Source: JAQAZP01 sp032127265
GTDB lineage: Bacteria > Acidobacteriota > JAQAZP01
Assembly: GCA_032127265.1 (NCBI GenBank)
Contig: JAQAZP010000330.1
Location: 1-61,612 of the forward strand
Length of the DNA: 61,612 nt
Direction: 5' to 3'
The notes below the pieces were generated by a model. That model was not told the origin of the DNA. It did not search any database and saw nothing but the letters and a program-made list of their open reading frames with translations. Position numbers and translations under genes: made by a program. Of the stretch, positions 16,250-24,583 are shown one piece after another (the first letter of the stretch is position 1; every line of letters begins with the position of its first letter).

Positions 16250-16278
16250 TTGAGTTTCGTATTTTTTTCGTGTATGGT
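16250..16278 (+). promoter_or_regulatory. Probable promoter of dinB
   Basis: TTGAGT at 16250-16255, a 17-nt spacer and TATGGT at 16273-16278, lying in an AT-rich stretch between divergent genes. Initiation would be near 16285, about 55 nt before the dinB ATG. No obvious LexA box was recognised, though LexA sites differ between phyla. A GGGGTCAGATCCC motif sits in the presumed leader at about 16299-16311. Confidence 0.5.
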
Positions 16279-16340
16279 GATCGCGAATGCAGGAGGATGG
16301 GGTCAGATCCCTTTCTGTTGCTCTGACACGTGGGTGCGTG

Positions 16341-17561
16341 ATGCGGCAGATTCTTCACGTCGATATGGACGCCTTTTTCGTCTCGGTGGAAGAGCTGCGC
16401 GACCCGTCCCTCATCGGGTTGCCGGTGGTGGTGGGCGGCCCGGCAAAGACACGGGGCGTGGTGGCTGCTGCATCATATGAAGCACGGAAATACGGCATCC
16501 ACTCGGCCATGCCCATGGCCCGGGCGACAAAACTCTGCCCGTCGCTGATCCGTGTCTCCGGCCGGGGCAGTGATTACTCGGGCTACTCGCGATCGGTCTT
16601 TGACATTTTCCGCCGCTACACACCGTGGGTCGAGCAGACTTCCATCGACGAGGGCTATCTCGACCTTACCGGCTTCGAATCCTTGTATGGCAACCTGGTG
16701 CCGGTCTGCGTCGAAATCCGCCAGACCGTGTTCGATGAGCTTGGCCTGCACTGTTCGCTGGGCCTCTCCACCGCGCGCATGGTCTCCAAGGTGGCCTCAG
16801 AACTGGGCAAGCCGAGGGGGATGGTGGTGGTGCTGCCCGGTCAGGAGGCTGCGTTTCTCAGGCCGCTGGACGTGGGTCGAATCCCCGGGATCGGACCGAA
16901 GATGCAGCAGAGCCTCAAACAGCTCGGCGTCCATACCGTGGGTGACCTGCAGCAAATGGACGAACGGCTGCTCGAATCAAGATTTGGTGTCCACGGTCCG
17001 TCCATGCTGCGGCGGGCCCAAGGGCTGGACCATTCCCCGGTGCGCCCGGAAAAGCGGGCCCCCAAGTCCATCGGCGCCGAAACCACCTTTCCCGAAGATA
17101 TCAGCGACCGCTCCCAGGTGCGCGCCGCCCTCCGGCGGCTGGTGGAGAAATCAGCCCGCCGCATGCGGGCCAAGGGGTATGGCTGCAACTGCGTGACGGT
17201 GAAGCTGCGCTCGCACAAGTTCCACACCACCACCGCGGCCTGCACCGCCAATGAGCCCACCTGGGTCGACCAGCGGTTGTTCGAAACGGCGGCCCGGTTG
17301 CTGGACAAACAGTGGGGCGGGCGCTTTCCGGTGCGTCTGGTGGGGGTTCGTTTTACACAGTTCAAGCCGATGGAGAATTCCCAGAAGTGCCTCTTCGACG
17401 GGCCCGACCGCGCTGAGCAACTGGTCACCGGGATCGACATGGTCCGCGACCGCTTCGGTTTCGACGCGGTGAGCACCGGGCTGCGGTGCCGGGAGCCGCA
17501 GAAGAAATCGGAGAAATACTGGAGCGGCATCGGGTTTCAGAAGGATCAGGATGGCGAGTGA
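16341..17561 (+). CDS. dinB: DNA polymerase IV (Y-family translesion polymerase)
   Basis: 406 residues with the full Y-family layout. The N-terminal catalytic motif HVDMDAFF supplies Asp8, and SIDEGYLDLT supplies Asp103-Glu104. VVVGGPAKTRGVVAAASYEARKYG covers the finger region (quoted as a span, residues about 29-52). A helix-hairpin-helix follows (RIPGIGPKMQQSLKQLG), then the little-finger domain. The frame is open from 16287, but the family normally starts at the equivalent of MRQILHVDMD, so ATG 16341 is chosen although its ribosome site is weak. Expected to bypass damaged DNA together with the sliding clamp. No SOS partner (imuB, dnaE2, umuD) is adjacent. Confidence 0.92.
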   Translation: MRQILHVDMDAFFVSVEELRDPSLIGLPVVVGGPAKTRGVVAAASYEARKYGIHSAMPMARATKLCPSLIRVSGRGSDYSGYSRSVFDIFRRYTPWVEQTSIDEGYLDLTGFESLYGNLVPVCVEIRQTVFDELGLHCSLGLSTARMVSKVASELGKPRGMVVVLPGQEAAFLRPLDVGRIPGIGPKMQQSLKQLGVHTVGDLQQMDERLLESRFGVHGPSMLRRAQGLDHSPVRPEKRAPKSIGAETTFPEDISDRSQVRAALRRLVEKSARRMRAKGYGCNCVTVKLRSHKFHTTTAACTANEPTWVDQRLFETAARLLDKQWGGRFPVRLVGVRFTQFKPMENSQKCLFDGPDRAEQLVTGIDMVRDRFGFDAVSTGLRCREPQKKSEKYWSGIGFQKDQDGE

Positions 17562-17634
17562 AATTGATTTACAGGCATGTTTACGGCATGTTCAATTGAA
17601 GGAAAAGCGAGAGTATATCCAGTTTTTCCTAGCC

Positions 17635-17663
17635 TTGAACCACTTCAGGATGTATTTTAAGAT
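17635..17663 (+). promoter_or_regulatory. Probable promoter of the Phd/ParE-type toxin-antitoxin pair
   Basis: TTGAAC at 17635-17640, a 17-nt spacer and TAAGAT at 17658-17663. AGGAGG follows at 17671-17676, then ATG 17685. A short interrupted palindrome, GTAC-N8-GTAC, covers the ribosome-binding region and could be where the antitoxin binds, but this is only suggestive. Confidence 0.5.
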
Positions 17664-17684
17664 GTACTGTAGGAGGTACGTTTA

Positions 17685-17966
17685 ATGAGCAAAATACCTG
17701 ACATTGTGCCGATTACCGACCTTCGGCAGGGCGCTGCCGCGGTCTTGAAGAAACTGCGTGACTCTCGGGAACCCATGATCATCACTCAAAGAGGCAGAGC
17801 TGCCGCTGTCATGATCAGTATTGAGCAATACGAGAGAGAAAGTGCCGAACGCCAAATCCTGCATTTGCTTGCAAAGGGAGAGCAGGAAATTGCTGCCGGT
17901 GAGGGTCATGACCTCGATGCTGTTCTTTCTGAAGCTGATGCTGTGTTGAGGGATGCGACACGTTGA
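17685..17966 (+). CDS. Phd/YefM-family antitoxin
   Basis: 93 residues. The N-terminal VPITDLRQGAAAVLKKLRDSREPMIITQRGRAAAVMIS is the Phd/YefM DNA-binding and dimer fold (residues about 8-46), and the acidic C-terminal part should wrap the toxin. It would neutralise the toxin gene that follows and repress their shared promoter. AGGAGG is 8 nt before the ATG. The stop overlaps the toxin's TTG start (TTGA), the usual translational coupling. Base composition is lower in GC than the flanking polymerase gene, consistent with a mobile cassette. Confidence 0.85.
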   Translation: MSKIPDIVPITDLRQGAAAVLKKLRDSREPMIITQRGRAAAVMISIEQYERESAERQILHLLAKGEQEIAAGEGHDLDAVLSEADAVLRDATR

Positions 17967-18250
17967 ACGTTCGCTTCACACCCACTGGCCGGTTACAATT
18001 TCTCGCCGCCATCGCCTACATCAAATCTGACAACCCGACTGCGGCGAGAGAGTTCCGAGACAAAGCCGAAAGCAGACTCCGCAGGCTTGAAGATTTCCCG
18101 AATTCAGGAAGACATTTGCCTGAATTTCCCGAGCTGCCATTTCGTGAGGTGGTGCTACTACCTTACCGGTTTTTCTATCGGGATGATGAGGCGGCAAATT
18201 GGATCGTTGCGGTCTGGCACAGTGCTCAGATTCCTTATTCGCCACAATAA
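17963..18250 (+). CDS. ParE/RelE-superfamily toxin
   Basis: 95 residues with the small ParE-type fold. An N-terminal strand (NVRFTPTGRLQFLAAIAYI) precedes the helical arm (AAREFRDKAESRLRRLEDFPNSGRHLPEF, residues about 27-55). The final strands include FREVVLLPYRFFYR and IVAVWHSAQ. LEDFPNSGRHLPEF is very typical of ParE. ParE proteins poison gyrase while RelE proteins cut mRNA; the helical arm favours ParE. The TTG start at 17963 overlaps the antitoxin stop. Confidence 0.85.
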   Translation: MNVRFTPTGRLQFLAAIAYIKSDNPTAAREFRDKAESRLRRLEDFPNSGRHLPEFPELPFREVVLLPYRFFYRDDEAANWIVAVWHSAQIPYSPQ

Positions 18251-18417
18251 CAAGATGTGCCGATCAGGCCTCTGGATGTTGCATAGACCATCAACAGAAT
18301 GAGGAGGGTGAAAAGAGACGGGAAGATTTTGGTGCTATTGTTCGCTTCTATTTCATTCCCATCAATGTTTCACCCCGCACAGATGTTCTACAACACGAGA
18401 GTGGGTTATTCCACTAT

Positions 18418-19368
18418 CTAAAACAACCCCGGCTGTGATCCCGGCGGATACTCCCGTATCTCGTCCAGCCGCGGGTGCCGCGCGGCCAGGGCATCGGGCA
18501 CCACCACCTTCTTGCCGTTGATCATGCTCATCAATTCCAGACCGTTGACAACGGCCTGGCCGAGGAAGTGGTTGTTGGTCACTACGAAGGTCTGCCCAAC
18601 CCGTTTGGCGATGCGCATGATCCGCTCCCGCCACGAAACCAGCTCCTTGCGGTTGTAGAGGTAGTCGTAACGCTGGTTCCGGTCGGCGCCCTCGCGAAAC
18701 CAGTTGTCGCGGTTTCGCCCGTGGAAGCGCACGTAACCCACGCCTCCGGTGGCCAGGTCCGACCCTTCCAGCGAGTCGCCCACCAGCGGCTGGTCGATAC
18801 TGCACCAACCGGTGTTGAGATCGGAAAAGAACTGCCCCGCGTCCCCCTCGCCCCATGACCCGTGACGCACCTCCACCACCGGGCGGTAGGCTTCGAAACC
18901 GCGGGCGATGCCCTCCACCACTTTGCGGTTCGGTGCCGTATCGCGGAAGGACCAGGGGAACTGCACCAGCAGGGCACCCAGCCGGCCGGCATCACGCAGT
19001 GGGTCCAGTGCGGCGCCCATGCGGGCGGTCTCCTTCGCCCCTGCGCCACCCGGGCGGTGGGTGAAGTTCTGGTGGAGCTTGACCGTGAAACGGAAATCGG
19101 GCCAGGGCTCCACGGTGCTGGCCCAGGTGGCGGTGGTGCGCTCTTCGGGGATGGCGTAGAACGAGCTGTTCACCTCCACCAGCGGGAAGTGCCGGGCCAT
19201 GAATCCGAGCTTGTCCTTTGTCCCTTTGGGATAGACCCGGCCATCCCAGTCGGGGTAGGACCAGCCCGCGGTCCCGACCCAGATCTGCTCTTCCGTCACC
19301 CGACTTTCACTCTGCTGATGCACCAACTCACACTCCGCGCTGCCGGCCACCGCCTGGCGCCGGTCCAT
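18418..19368 (-). CDS. DUF72 (YecE-like) family protein
   Basis: 316 residues of the DUF72 TIM-barrel family of unknown biochemical role. Visible hallmarks: VGTAGWSYPDWDGRVYP near the N-terminus, FPLVEVNSSFYAIP, LLVQFPWSF, VVEVRHGSW, and YVRFHGRN in the second half. There is no signal peptide. Start ATG 19368 follows GAGAGGGCCCCTG; a GTG at 19299 would begin nearer the conserved core and cannot be excluded. It is a single gene, divergent from a hybrid histidine kinase across a 79-nt gap. Confidence 0.85.
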   Translation of the reverse strand: MDRRQAVAGSAECELVHQQSESRVTEEQIWVGTAGWSYPDWDGRVYPKGTKDKLGFMARHFPLVEVNSSFYAIPEERTTATWASTVEPWPDFRFTVKLHQNFTHRPGGAGAKETARMGAALDPLRDAGRLGALLVQFPWSFRDTAPNRKVVEGIARGFEAYRPVVEVRHGSWGEGDAGQFFSDLNTGWCSIDQPLVGDSLEGSDLATGGVGYVRFHGRNRDNWFREGADRNQRYDYLYNRKELVSWRERIMRIAKRVGQTFVVTNNHFLGQAVVNGLELMSMINGKKVVVPDALAARHPRLDEIREYPPGSQPGLF

Positions 19369-19411
19369 CAGGGGCCCTCTCTTCGAATGTTCACCACAAC
19401 TGTAGTCCGTC

Positions 19412-19440
19412 TTGATTCAACAAGGCAATTCTGCTAGCGT
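19412..19440 (+). promoter_or_regulatory. Putative promoter placing the kinase start codon at the transcript 5' end
   Basis: TTGATT at 19412-19417, a 17-nt spacer and TAGCGT at 19435-19440. The -10 is poor, but the ATG at 19448 lies only 7 nt beyond it and no ribosome-binding site is visible, so the mRNA may be leaderless. Confidence 0.35.
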
Positions 19441-19447
19441 CCGTTTC

Positions 19448-21031
19448 ATGGAAAAAAACAAGGGGTACAGCGGTTTTCTCTCCTGGCTCCTCGCCCGTCG
19501 TCACGATCCGCCCGGCTGGAATCAGCTGGTTCGCGGGTTCGTGGATCGGGCTGGAGCCTGCCTGGGCAGCGGCCGGGCGGTCTGTCTGCTTGACCTGCCG
19601 GCCCGGGGCACGGCACGCCTGATCAGCCCCGAGCTGGGCATGGAGGAGGCCGGCCGGGTGCTGGATGCCTGGCACGCCACCGATCCGGGCCAGCGTGAGC
19701 AGGGTGTGGAGGGCTGGCGTCCGGTCCATCGCGGCGGGATCTTTGTCGTCCTGCTGAAAGGCGACCCCGCTCCCGGCGAGGATGACGGCGCCGAGATCTG
19801 GCTGCCCCTGGCCGGCCAGATCCTGGAGGCGGTAGTGGAGGCCGGTTCTCTGGGGGAGACCATGGAGGCGGCCCGCATGGAGGTGCACGGCCTGCTGCAG
19901 GGCAAGGAGCGGGCGATGCAGAGCCAGAAGCTGGAGGCCGTGGGCCAGCTGGTGGTGGGGCTGACCCACGAGATCAACAACAAGCTGGGCCCGATCCTGA
20001 TCTATACCCAGCTGGCCCAGATGGACGAGCCGGGGAAGAAACTGAAGCACCAGCTGGAGGTGATCGAGTCGAACACCCTGGCGATCAGGGACATCATCGA
20101 GTCCCTGGCCAATTTCGCGCACCCCCAGCAGCAATCCGTGACCCGTTTTTCCATCAACCAGTCGCTGTTCAACACGGTGAAGATGCTCAAGTACCGCTTC
20201 GAGAGCGAAGGGGCCGAATTCCGTTTTGATCTCGACCAGGATCTTCCCCAGGTCCAGGCCGACCGCGGCCAGCTGGAGCTGGCCTTCCTCAACGTGGCCA
20301 GCAATGCCCTGGATTCCCTCAAGGGCCGCCGGGGCGCCGAACTGGTGGTGGCCAGTTCCCGGGAGCAAGGACAGGTGGTGGTCCGCTTCAGCGACAACGG
20401 CCCCGGTGTCTCCGACGAAATCAAGTCTCGACTCTTCGAGCCCTTCTTCTCCACCAAGGAACTGGGCCACGGCACCGGTCTGGGCCTCAGTTCGGCTTAC
20501 GGGATGGTGCGGGCCCATGGCGGGGACATGCGGGTGGAGAACCGTGAGGGCGGCTGCGGGGTGACTTTTATCGTGGAGCTGCCGATTCTTGCCCGGCCCG
20601 AGGAGGAGGAGGACCGTCCGGCGCTGCAACTGGACCCGGACCGGTTTTACCGTATCCTGCTGGTGGACGACGATCAGCCGACGCTGAACATGATCCGGGC
20701 CATCTTCTCCGGTATACCGCAGCTGGAGTTCAACTCCGCTCCGGACGGGGTGCAGGCCCGGCGGATGTTGGACGAGACCCGCTTCGACCTGGTGCTCTGC
20801 GACCTGAAGATGCCGCGTCTGAGCGGGCCCGAGCTCTACCAGTTCCTGCAGCAGCGCGACCCGGAGGCTGCCGAACGGATCATCTTCATGACCGGGGACC
20901 AGATCGGCTCGGACACCACCCGCTTTCTGCGGGACACCGGGGTTTCCTGCCTGACCAAGCCCTTCAGCGTGGAGGAAATCTCCCGCCGGATCATCTCCGG
21001 CCTCGGTCTGCACCCGGTGGGGGAGCCGTGA
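19448..21031 (+). CDS. Hybrid histidine kinase-receiver protein
   Basis: 527 residues, cytoplasmic. The first 150 residues match no known sensor domain; they include a heptad-like helix (EAARMEVHGLLQGKERAMQ) leading to the H-box LVVGLTHEINNKLGPIL with His174. The HATPase_c domain has an N-box (AFLNVASNALDSL), FSDNGPGVS and a GHGTGLGLSS glycine loop. A receiver follows from about residue 400 (ILLVDDDQP, phospho-acceptor in LVLCDLKMPRLSG, FMTGD and TKPF). It resembles the kinase at 14138-16048 in order but lacks PAS domains. No DNA-binding regulator is adjacent. Its stop overlaps the next frame by GTGA. Confidence 0.88.
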   Translation: MEKNKGYSGFLSWLLARRHDPPGWNQLVRGFVDRAGACLGSGRAVCLLDLPARGTARLISPELGMEEAGRVLDAWHATDPGQREQGVEGWRPVHRGGIFVVLLKGDPAPGEDDGAEIWLPLAGQILEAVVEAGSLGETMEAARMEVHGLLQGKERAMQSQKLEAVGQLVVGLTHEINNKLGPILIYTQLAQMDEPGKKLKHQLEVIESNTLAIRDIIESLANFAHPQQQSVTRFSINQSLFNTVKMLKYRFESEGAEFRFDLDQDLPQVQADRGQLELAFLNVASNALDSLKGRRGAELVVASSREQGQVVVRFSDNGPGVSDEIKSRLFEPFFSTKELGHGTGLGLSSAYGMVRAHGGDMRVENREGGCGVTFIVELPILARPEEEEDRPALQLDPDRFYRILLVDDDQPTLNMIRAIFSGIPQLEFNSAPDGVQARRMLDETRFDLVLCDLKMPRLSGPELYQFLQQRDPEAAERIIFMTGDQIGSDTTRFLRDTGVSCLTKPFSVEEISRRIISGLGLHPVGEP

Positions 21032-21561
21032 TTCCGATGGAACCGGGCACCTGCGATCCGGCCCGGCTGGCCCTGCTCAACTCGCGTGGTGCTGAACAGG
21101 TGGAGGTGGATCTGCCCCATCTGCAGTACGGCGTGGCGGTCTATGCCTTCACCGCCCCGGCTGAAGACGGCTCGAATCTCGGCCGCTATTACGAGGAGTG
21201 TTATCTCCAGGCGCAGAAGGTCCGTACCCTGATTCTCGACGACTACCGGCAGGCATTCCGGACGGTTGACGTGGTATGCTGTCCAACCACCAGAACAGCG
21301 GCCTTTCGGCTGGGAGAGAGAACGGAGAACCCGCTCGAGATGTATCAAAGCGACGTGAACACCGTCTGCAGCAGCCTGGCCGGACTGCCCGCCATCTCCG
21401 TGCCCTGCGGCCTGGCCGGGGACCGTCTGCCCGTGGGGCTGCAGTTCACCGGGCCGGCGTTTGGCGAACCGATGCTGTTTCGGGCGGCCGGGGCCTACGA
21501 GGAGGCGTCGGGCTATCGCAACATGGCGGCGCCCGTTCAAGCCGGCGGTGAGGTGTCATGA
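21028..21561 (+). pseudogene. Remnant of glutamyl-tRNA(Gln) amidotransferase subunit A (gatA)
   Basis: 177 codons matching only the C-terminal part of GatA, a protein of about 480 residues. Recognisable blocks are VDLPHLQYGVAVYAFTAPAE, LQAQKVRTLILDDY, CCPTTRTAAFRLGE and LAGLPAISVPCGLAGD. The N-terminal two-thirds with the Ser-cisSer-Lys triad is absent. In addition, the segment between SNLGRY and YEECYLQAQK is missing roughly 40-50 family residues, so there has been an internal in-frame deletion. It cannot work as an amidase. The frame is nevertheless intact and couples to both neighbours through GTGA and ATGA overlaps, so it may still be translated. A functional gatA, if needed, must be elsewhere. 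Confidence 0.8.
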
Positions 21562-23333
21562 GCCGGCGAGGAAGAACAGCCGATGCCCGGGTCATCCTGG
21601 CGGCACTCCTGTTGCTGCTCAGCTGTGCGCTGGCGGCTCCTTCGTCTCCCGCCCTGGCCGATGATCAGTGCCGGCGAACGGTGGTGATCTACGAGGGGGT
21701 CCGGATCCGTGTGGAACAGGGAAACCGGATCGAGCTGGAAGCCCTGCCCGAGAAAGGCGAGGGCTACTACCTGATCGCCGAACGGTTCACCGGCTCACGG
21801 TCCAACTGGCGCCAGGTCCAGCTGCTCAACGGCACCCGGTCGCTGGTCGAGGGCCGCTGGTACCGCATCCCCTTTGACCTGCTCACTCCGCCCTACCGGG
21901 TGGCGGCCCTCTTTGCCGTGTTCCCGCACAACCGGGTTGAGAACGGCCACTTCATCCACCGGGTGGTCTGCGGCCGGTCGGGGGAGCGGGGGGAGAGCTT
22001 CGAGGATATCGCCGACTGGTATACCGGGGACAAGGGCCGGGCCGGCGACCTGGCCGGCCTGATGGGGCAGGAGACGGTGTGGGACCTGCGGGTGGGTGAG
22101 GAGGTGGCCGTTCCGTCGGACTGGCTGCTGCCCCAGCTGCAGGCCTGGGCCGCGGAACAGACGGCGCGGGACATCCCGCTGGAATACGGGCGGGACGACC
22201 AGGGCGAATACGCCATCTACCGGCTGAAACAGGGCGAAGCGCTCTACTCCTCGGTGGTGATCCGCTTCACCGGCCTGATGGAGGCCGACGAAGTGAACGA
22301 GATGGCCGCGCTGATCGCCGAGCGCAGCGGTATCGTCGATGTGACCGACATCCCCACCGGGTTCGGGGTGCGCATCCCGGTGGAGTACCTCTCCGACGAC
22401 ATGCTGCCCCCCGGTCATCCGGAGCGGCTGGCCTACGAACTGAACCGCTTCCTCTCCAGCGGGTTCGAGAAGGCCGGCCCCGGCCTGGGCCTCGACGGAA
22501 TCACGGTGATCCTCGACCCGGGGCACGGCGGACGCGACCCGGGGGCGATCCACCACGGGGTGTGGGAAGACGATCACGTCTACGACATCGCCTGCCGGAT
22601 CAAGAAGGTCATCGAGACCCGCAGCTCGGGGCGAGTGATCATGACGGTCAAGGACCGCAGCAGCGGGTTTGCCCCTTCGGACCGGCGGCCGCTGACCCGC
22701 GACCAGGACGAGGATGTCACGGTGAGCCCGGCCTATGCGCTCACCGAATCCGGAGCCACCAGGGAAGGGGTCAACTTCCGCTGGGCCCTGGCCAACTACC
22801 ATTTCAATGAGCTGGTGGCCGCCGGCGGCGACGAGAACAGCGTGGTGTTCGCCAGCCTCCACGCCGATGCCCTGCACCCCGCACTCAGCGGAACCATGAT
22901 CTACATCCTCGGGGCGCGCTACGGCAGCTCGCGCATCTCGCTTTCCGGTTCGACCTATCACCTGCGCAGCGAGGTGGCGGCCTACCCCCGCCTGGACTGC
23001 TACAAGTCGACACGTTCGAAGAGTGAAGGCCTCTCCCGCGGCCTGGCCGAGGAGGTGCTGGCCAGCTTCCGCCGTCACGACCTCCCGGTCCACGGCTACC
23101 AGCCCATCCGCAACCACCTGGTGCGAAAGCGCCGGTCCTTCGCGCCGGCAGTGCTGCGCAACAACATCATCCCGCTGAAAATGCTGGTCGAGATCTGCAA
23201 CCTGCGCAACGAGGGGGACGGCCGGAGGATGACCGACCCGGCCTACCGCCAGGCCGTGGCCGAGGCCTTTGTCGAGGCCCTGAGCACCTATTTCGACGGC
23301 AAGAACGGCAAGGGGAACGGGAGGGCTTCATGA
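21558..23333 (+). CDS. N-acetylmuramoyl-L-alanine amidase (Amidase_3) with N-terminal extension
   Basis: 591 residues. A signal peptide covers about 1-34 (ends near SPALA). Two LysM-like or related modules of about 50 residues each are plausible at about 150-195 (SFEDIADWYTGD...LRVGEEVAVP) and 220-275 (RLKQGEALYSSV...FGVRIPVEYL). From about residue 312 comes the zinc-dependent Amidase_3 domain, with ITVILDPGHGGRDPG (first zinc His), a Glu in GVWEDDHVYDIA, and SLHADA (second zinc His). It should cleave the bond between MurNAc and the stem peptide in the periplasm. The catalytic insert is longer than in AmiC. ATGA overlap with the gatA remnant, and the GT2 gene overlaps its stop the same way. 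Confidence 0.85.
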   Translation: MSRRGRTADARVILAALLLLLSCALAAPSSPALADDQCRRTVVIYEGVRIRVEQGNRIELEALPEKGEGYYLIAERFTGSRSNWRQVQLLNGTRSLVEGRWYRIPFDLLTPPYRVAALFAVFPHNRVENGHFIHRVVCGRSGERGESFEDIADWYTGDKGRAGDLAGLMGQETVWDLRVGEEVAVPSDWLLPQLQAWAAEQTARDIPLEYGRDDQGEYAIYRLKQGEALYSSVVIRFTGLMEADEVNEMAALIAERSGIVDVTDIPTGFGVRIPVEYLSDDMLPPGHPERLAYELNRFLSSGFEKAGPGLGLDGITVILDPGHGGRDPGAIHHGVWEDDHVYDIACRIKKVIETRSSGRVIMTVKDRSSGFAPSDRRPLTRDQDEDVTVSPAYALTESGATREGVNFRWALANYHFNELVAAGGDENSVVFASLHADALHPALSGTMIYILGARYGSSRISLSGSTYHLRSEVAAYPRLDCYKSTRSKSEGLSRGLAEEVLASFRRHDLPVHGYQPIRNHLVRKRRSFAPAVLRNNIIPLKMLVEICNLRNEGDGRRMTDPAYRQAVAEAFVEALSTYFDGKNGKGNGRAS

Positions 23334-24007
23334 CCGGGGAACGGCCCGAGGTCAGCCTGATCATACCGGCGAACAACGAGGCGCAGACCATGGCCGCGGT
23401 GGTGGCCGGGGCCCTGCCCCTGGTGGAGCGGGTGCTGGTGGTTGATGACGGTTCCGACGACGACACCGCTGCCGTGGCCCGTGACGCCGGCGCCGAGGTG
23501 CTGGCCCACCCCCGGCGGCTGGGCAAGGGAGCGGCCCTGCGCAGCGGGCTGGACGCGCTGCTGCCGCACGTCTCCGGATACCTGCTGTTCATGGACGGTG
23601 ACGGGCAGCACGATCCGGCGGATATCCCGGCCATGCTCGCCCGGCTGGATGACCAGCCGCGGCCCGACGTGGTGCTGGGCTGCCGGCTGCGGCCCGAGAC
23701 CAGGGACGATATCCCCCGCCTGCGTTACAGCACCAACCTCTTCGGCAAGTTCGTCCTCTCCCGGGTCACCGGCCTCGAGGTGGGCGACAGCCAGACCGGT
23801 TTTCGCCTGATCCGGGCGGACCGCCTGCGGGAGATCGAGCTGGAGTCCACCGGGTTCGAGATCGAGACCGAGATCCTGCTCAAGCTCTGCGCCCGTAAGG
23901 TCCACCTGGTGAACGTGCCGGTCTCCATCAGCTACCACCCCGGGCGCAGTCACTACCGCACCGTGCCCGACACTGTCCGGGTCTGCCTGGCCACCCTGCG
24001 CTATTGA
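23330..24007 (+). CDS. Family 2 glycosyltransferase (DPM1/DPG-synthase-like)
   Basis: 225 residues of a GT-A fold. VSLIIPANNEA begins the nucleotide-binding strand, VVDDGSDDDT follows, FMDGDGQHDP holds the metal-binding DxD equivalent, and SQTGFRLIRAD with TGFEIETEILLK matches polyprenyl-phosphate mannosyl/glucosyl transferases. No membrane anchor is present. It probably charges a polyprenyl phosphate or transfers a sugar onto a lipid carrier. The start overlaps the amidase stop (ATGA). The last 20 codons have a diverged second copy about 240 nt downstream. Confidence 0.85.
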   Translation: MTGERPEVSLIIPANNEAQTMAAVVAGALPLVERVLVVDDGSDDDTAAVARDAGAEVLAHPRRLGKGAALRSGLDALLPHVSGYLLFMDGDGQHDPADIPAMLARLDDQPRPDVVLGCRLRPETRDDIPRLRYSTNLFGKFVLSRVTGLEVGDSQTGFRLIRADRLREIELESTGFEIETEILLKLCARKVHLVNVPVSISYHPGRSHYRTVPDTVRVCLATLRY

Positions 24008-24337
24008 GAAGTCAACCGAGATGAAAGAGTGGGCCCTCCAGATTATTCGCTTCCCTCCGTGTTTCCAGACCTCAGTGACAATACTGTCCGTGACAAATTG
24101 AGGAGTTTCGGATTGCCTCAATTTCTTCTGCCCGTCGCTTTCAAATTCAGTCATCTCTTCCAGGTCCCCATACATCTGATCGCGGAGAAGTGAAGAGGAA
24201 TGATCAGCGGCCACCCCGGGCACAGTCATTACCCACCGTGTCACTTACCCGCAGGTGTGGGGCATGACGTAAGGTTAGAAAAAGAAAGTGCTTGACAGCA
24301 TTTAAAGGTATGACGTATTGTCATACCGGGAGGTGTT
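24008..24337. other. Intergenic region with a diverged partial copy of the GT2 3' end
   Basis: No gene is seen. A perfect 9-bp inverted repeat AAATTGAGG/CCTCAATTT (24095-24103 and 24116-24124) forms a hairpin with a 12-nt loop. At 24206-24241 a 36-nt stretch matches about 31 positions of 23929-23965 in the glycosyltransferase gene (around the codons for HPGRSHY). Downstream of that lies the promoter/operator of the MazEF-type cassette. The pattern suggests a duplication tied to arrival of the toxin-antitoxin module or another lost insertion. Confidence 0.5.
24292..24327 (+). promoter_or_regulatory. Promoter and palindromic operator of the MazEF-type pair
   Basis: TTGACA at 24292-24297, an 18-nt spacer and TATTGT at 24316-24321. 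A perfect palindrome GGTATGAC-GTATT-GTCATACC (24307-24327) covers the -10 region, the expected place for a ribbon-helix-helix antitoxin to bind and repress. GGGAGG follows shortly before ATG 24338. Confidence 0.75.
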
Positions 24338-24583
24338 GTGATGAGTAGAGCCAAAATTGCGATCACTATTGACCAGATGACACTGGAAGAGCTTGACCGC
24401 CTGGTCAACGAGCACGTCTTCTCCAACCGCAGTCAGGCTATCCAAACAGCTATTGCCGAAAAGCTCGAAAGGCTCAGCAGGAATCGCCTTGCGATTCAGT
24501 GCGCAAAGCTGAATCCAGAGTTCGAGAAGGCACTTGCTGAAGAAGGACTGTCGGAGGAGTTGAGTGAATGGCCAGAATACTGA
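24338..24583 (+). CDS. Ribbon-helix-helix antitoxin (MazE-like)
   Basis: 81 residues. The first 45 (AKIAITIDQMTLEELDRLV, then HVFSNRSQAIQTAI) form a ribbon-helix-helix DNA-binding domain; the remainder is a short acidic tail suited to toxin binding. It should repress its own promoter through the palindrome just upstream. It overlaps the toxin start by 16 nt. Lower GC than the flanking genes suggests horizontal gain. Confidence 0.85.
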   Translation: MMSRAKIAITIDQMTLEELDRLVNEHVFSNRSQAIQTAIAEKLERLSRNRLAIQCAKLNPEFEKALAEEGLSEELSEWPEY

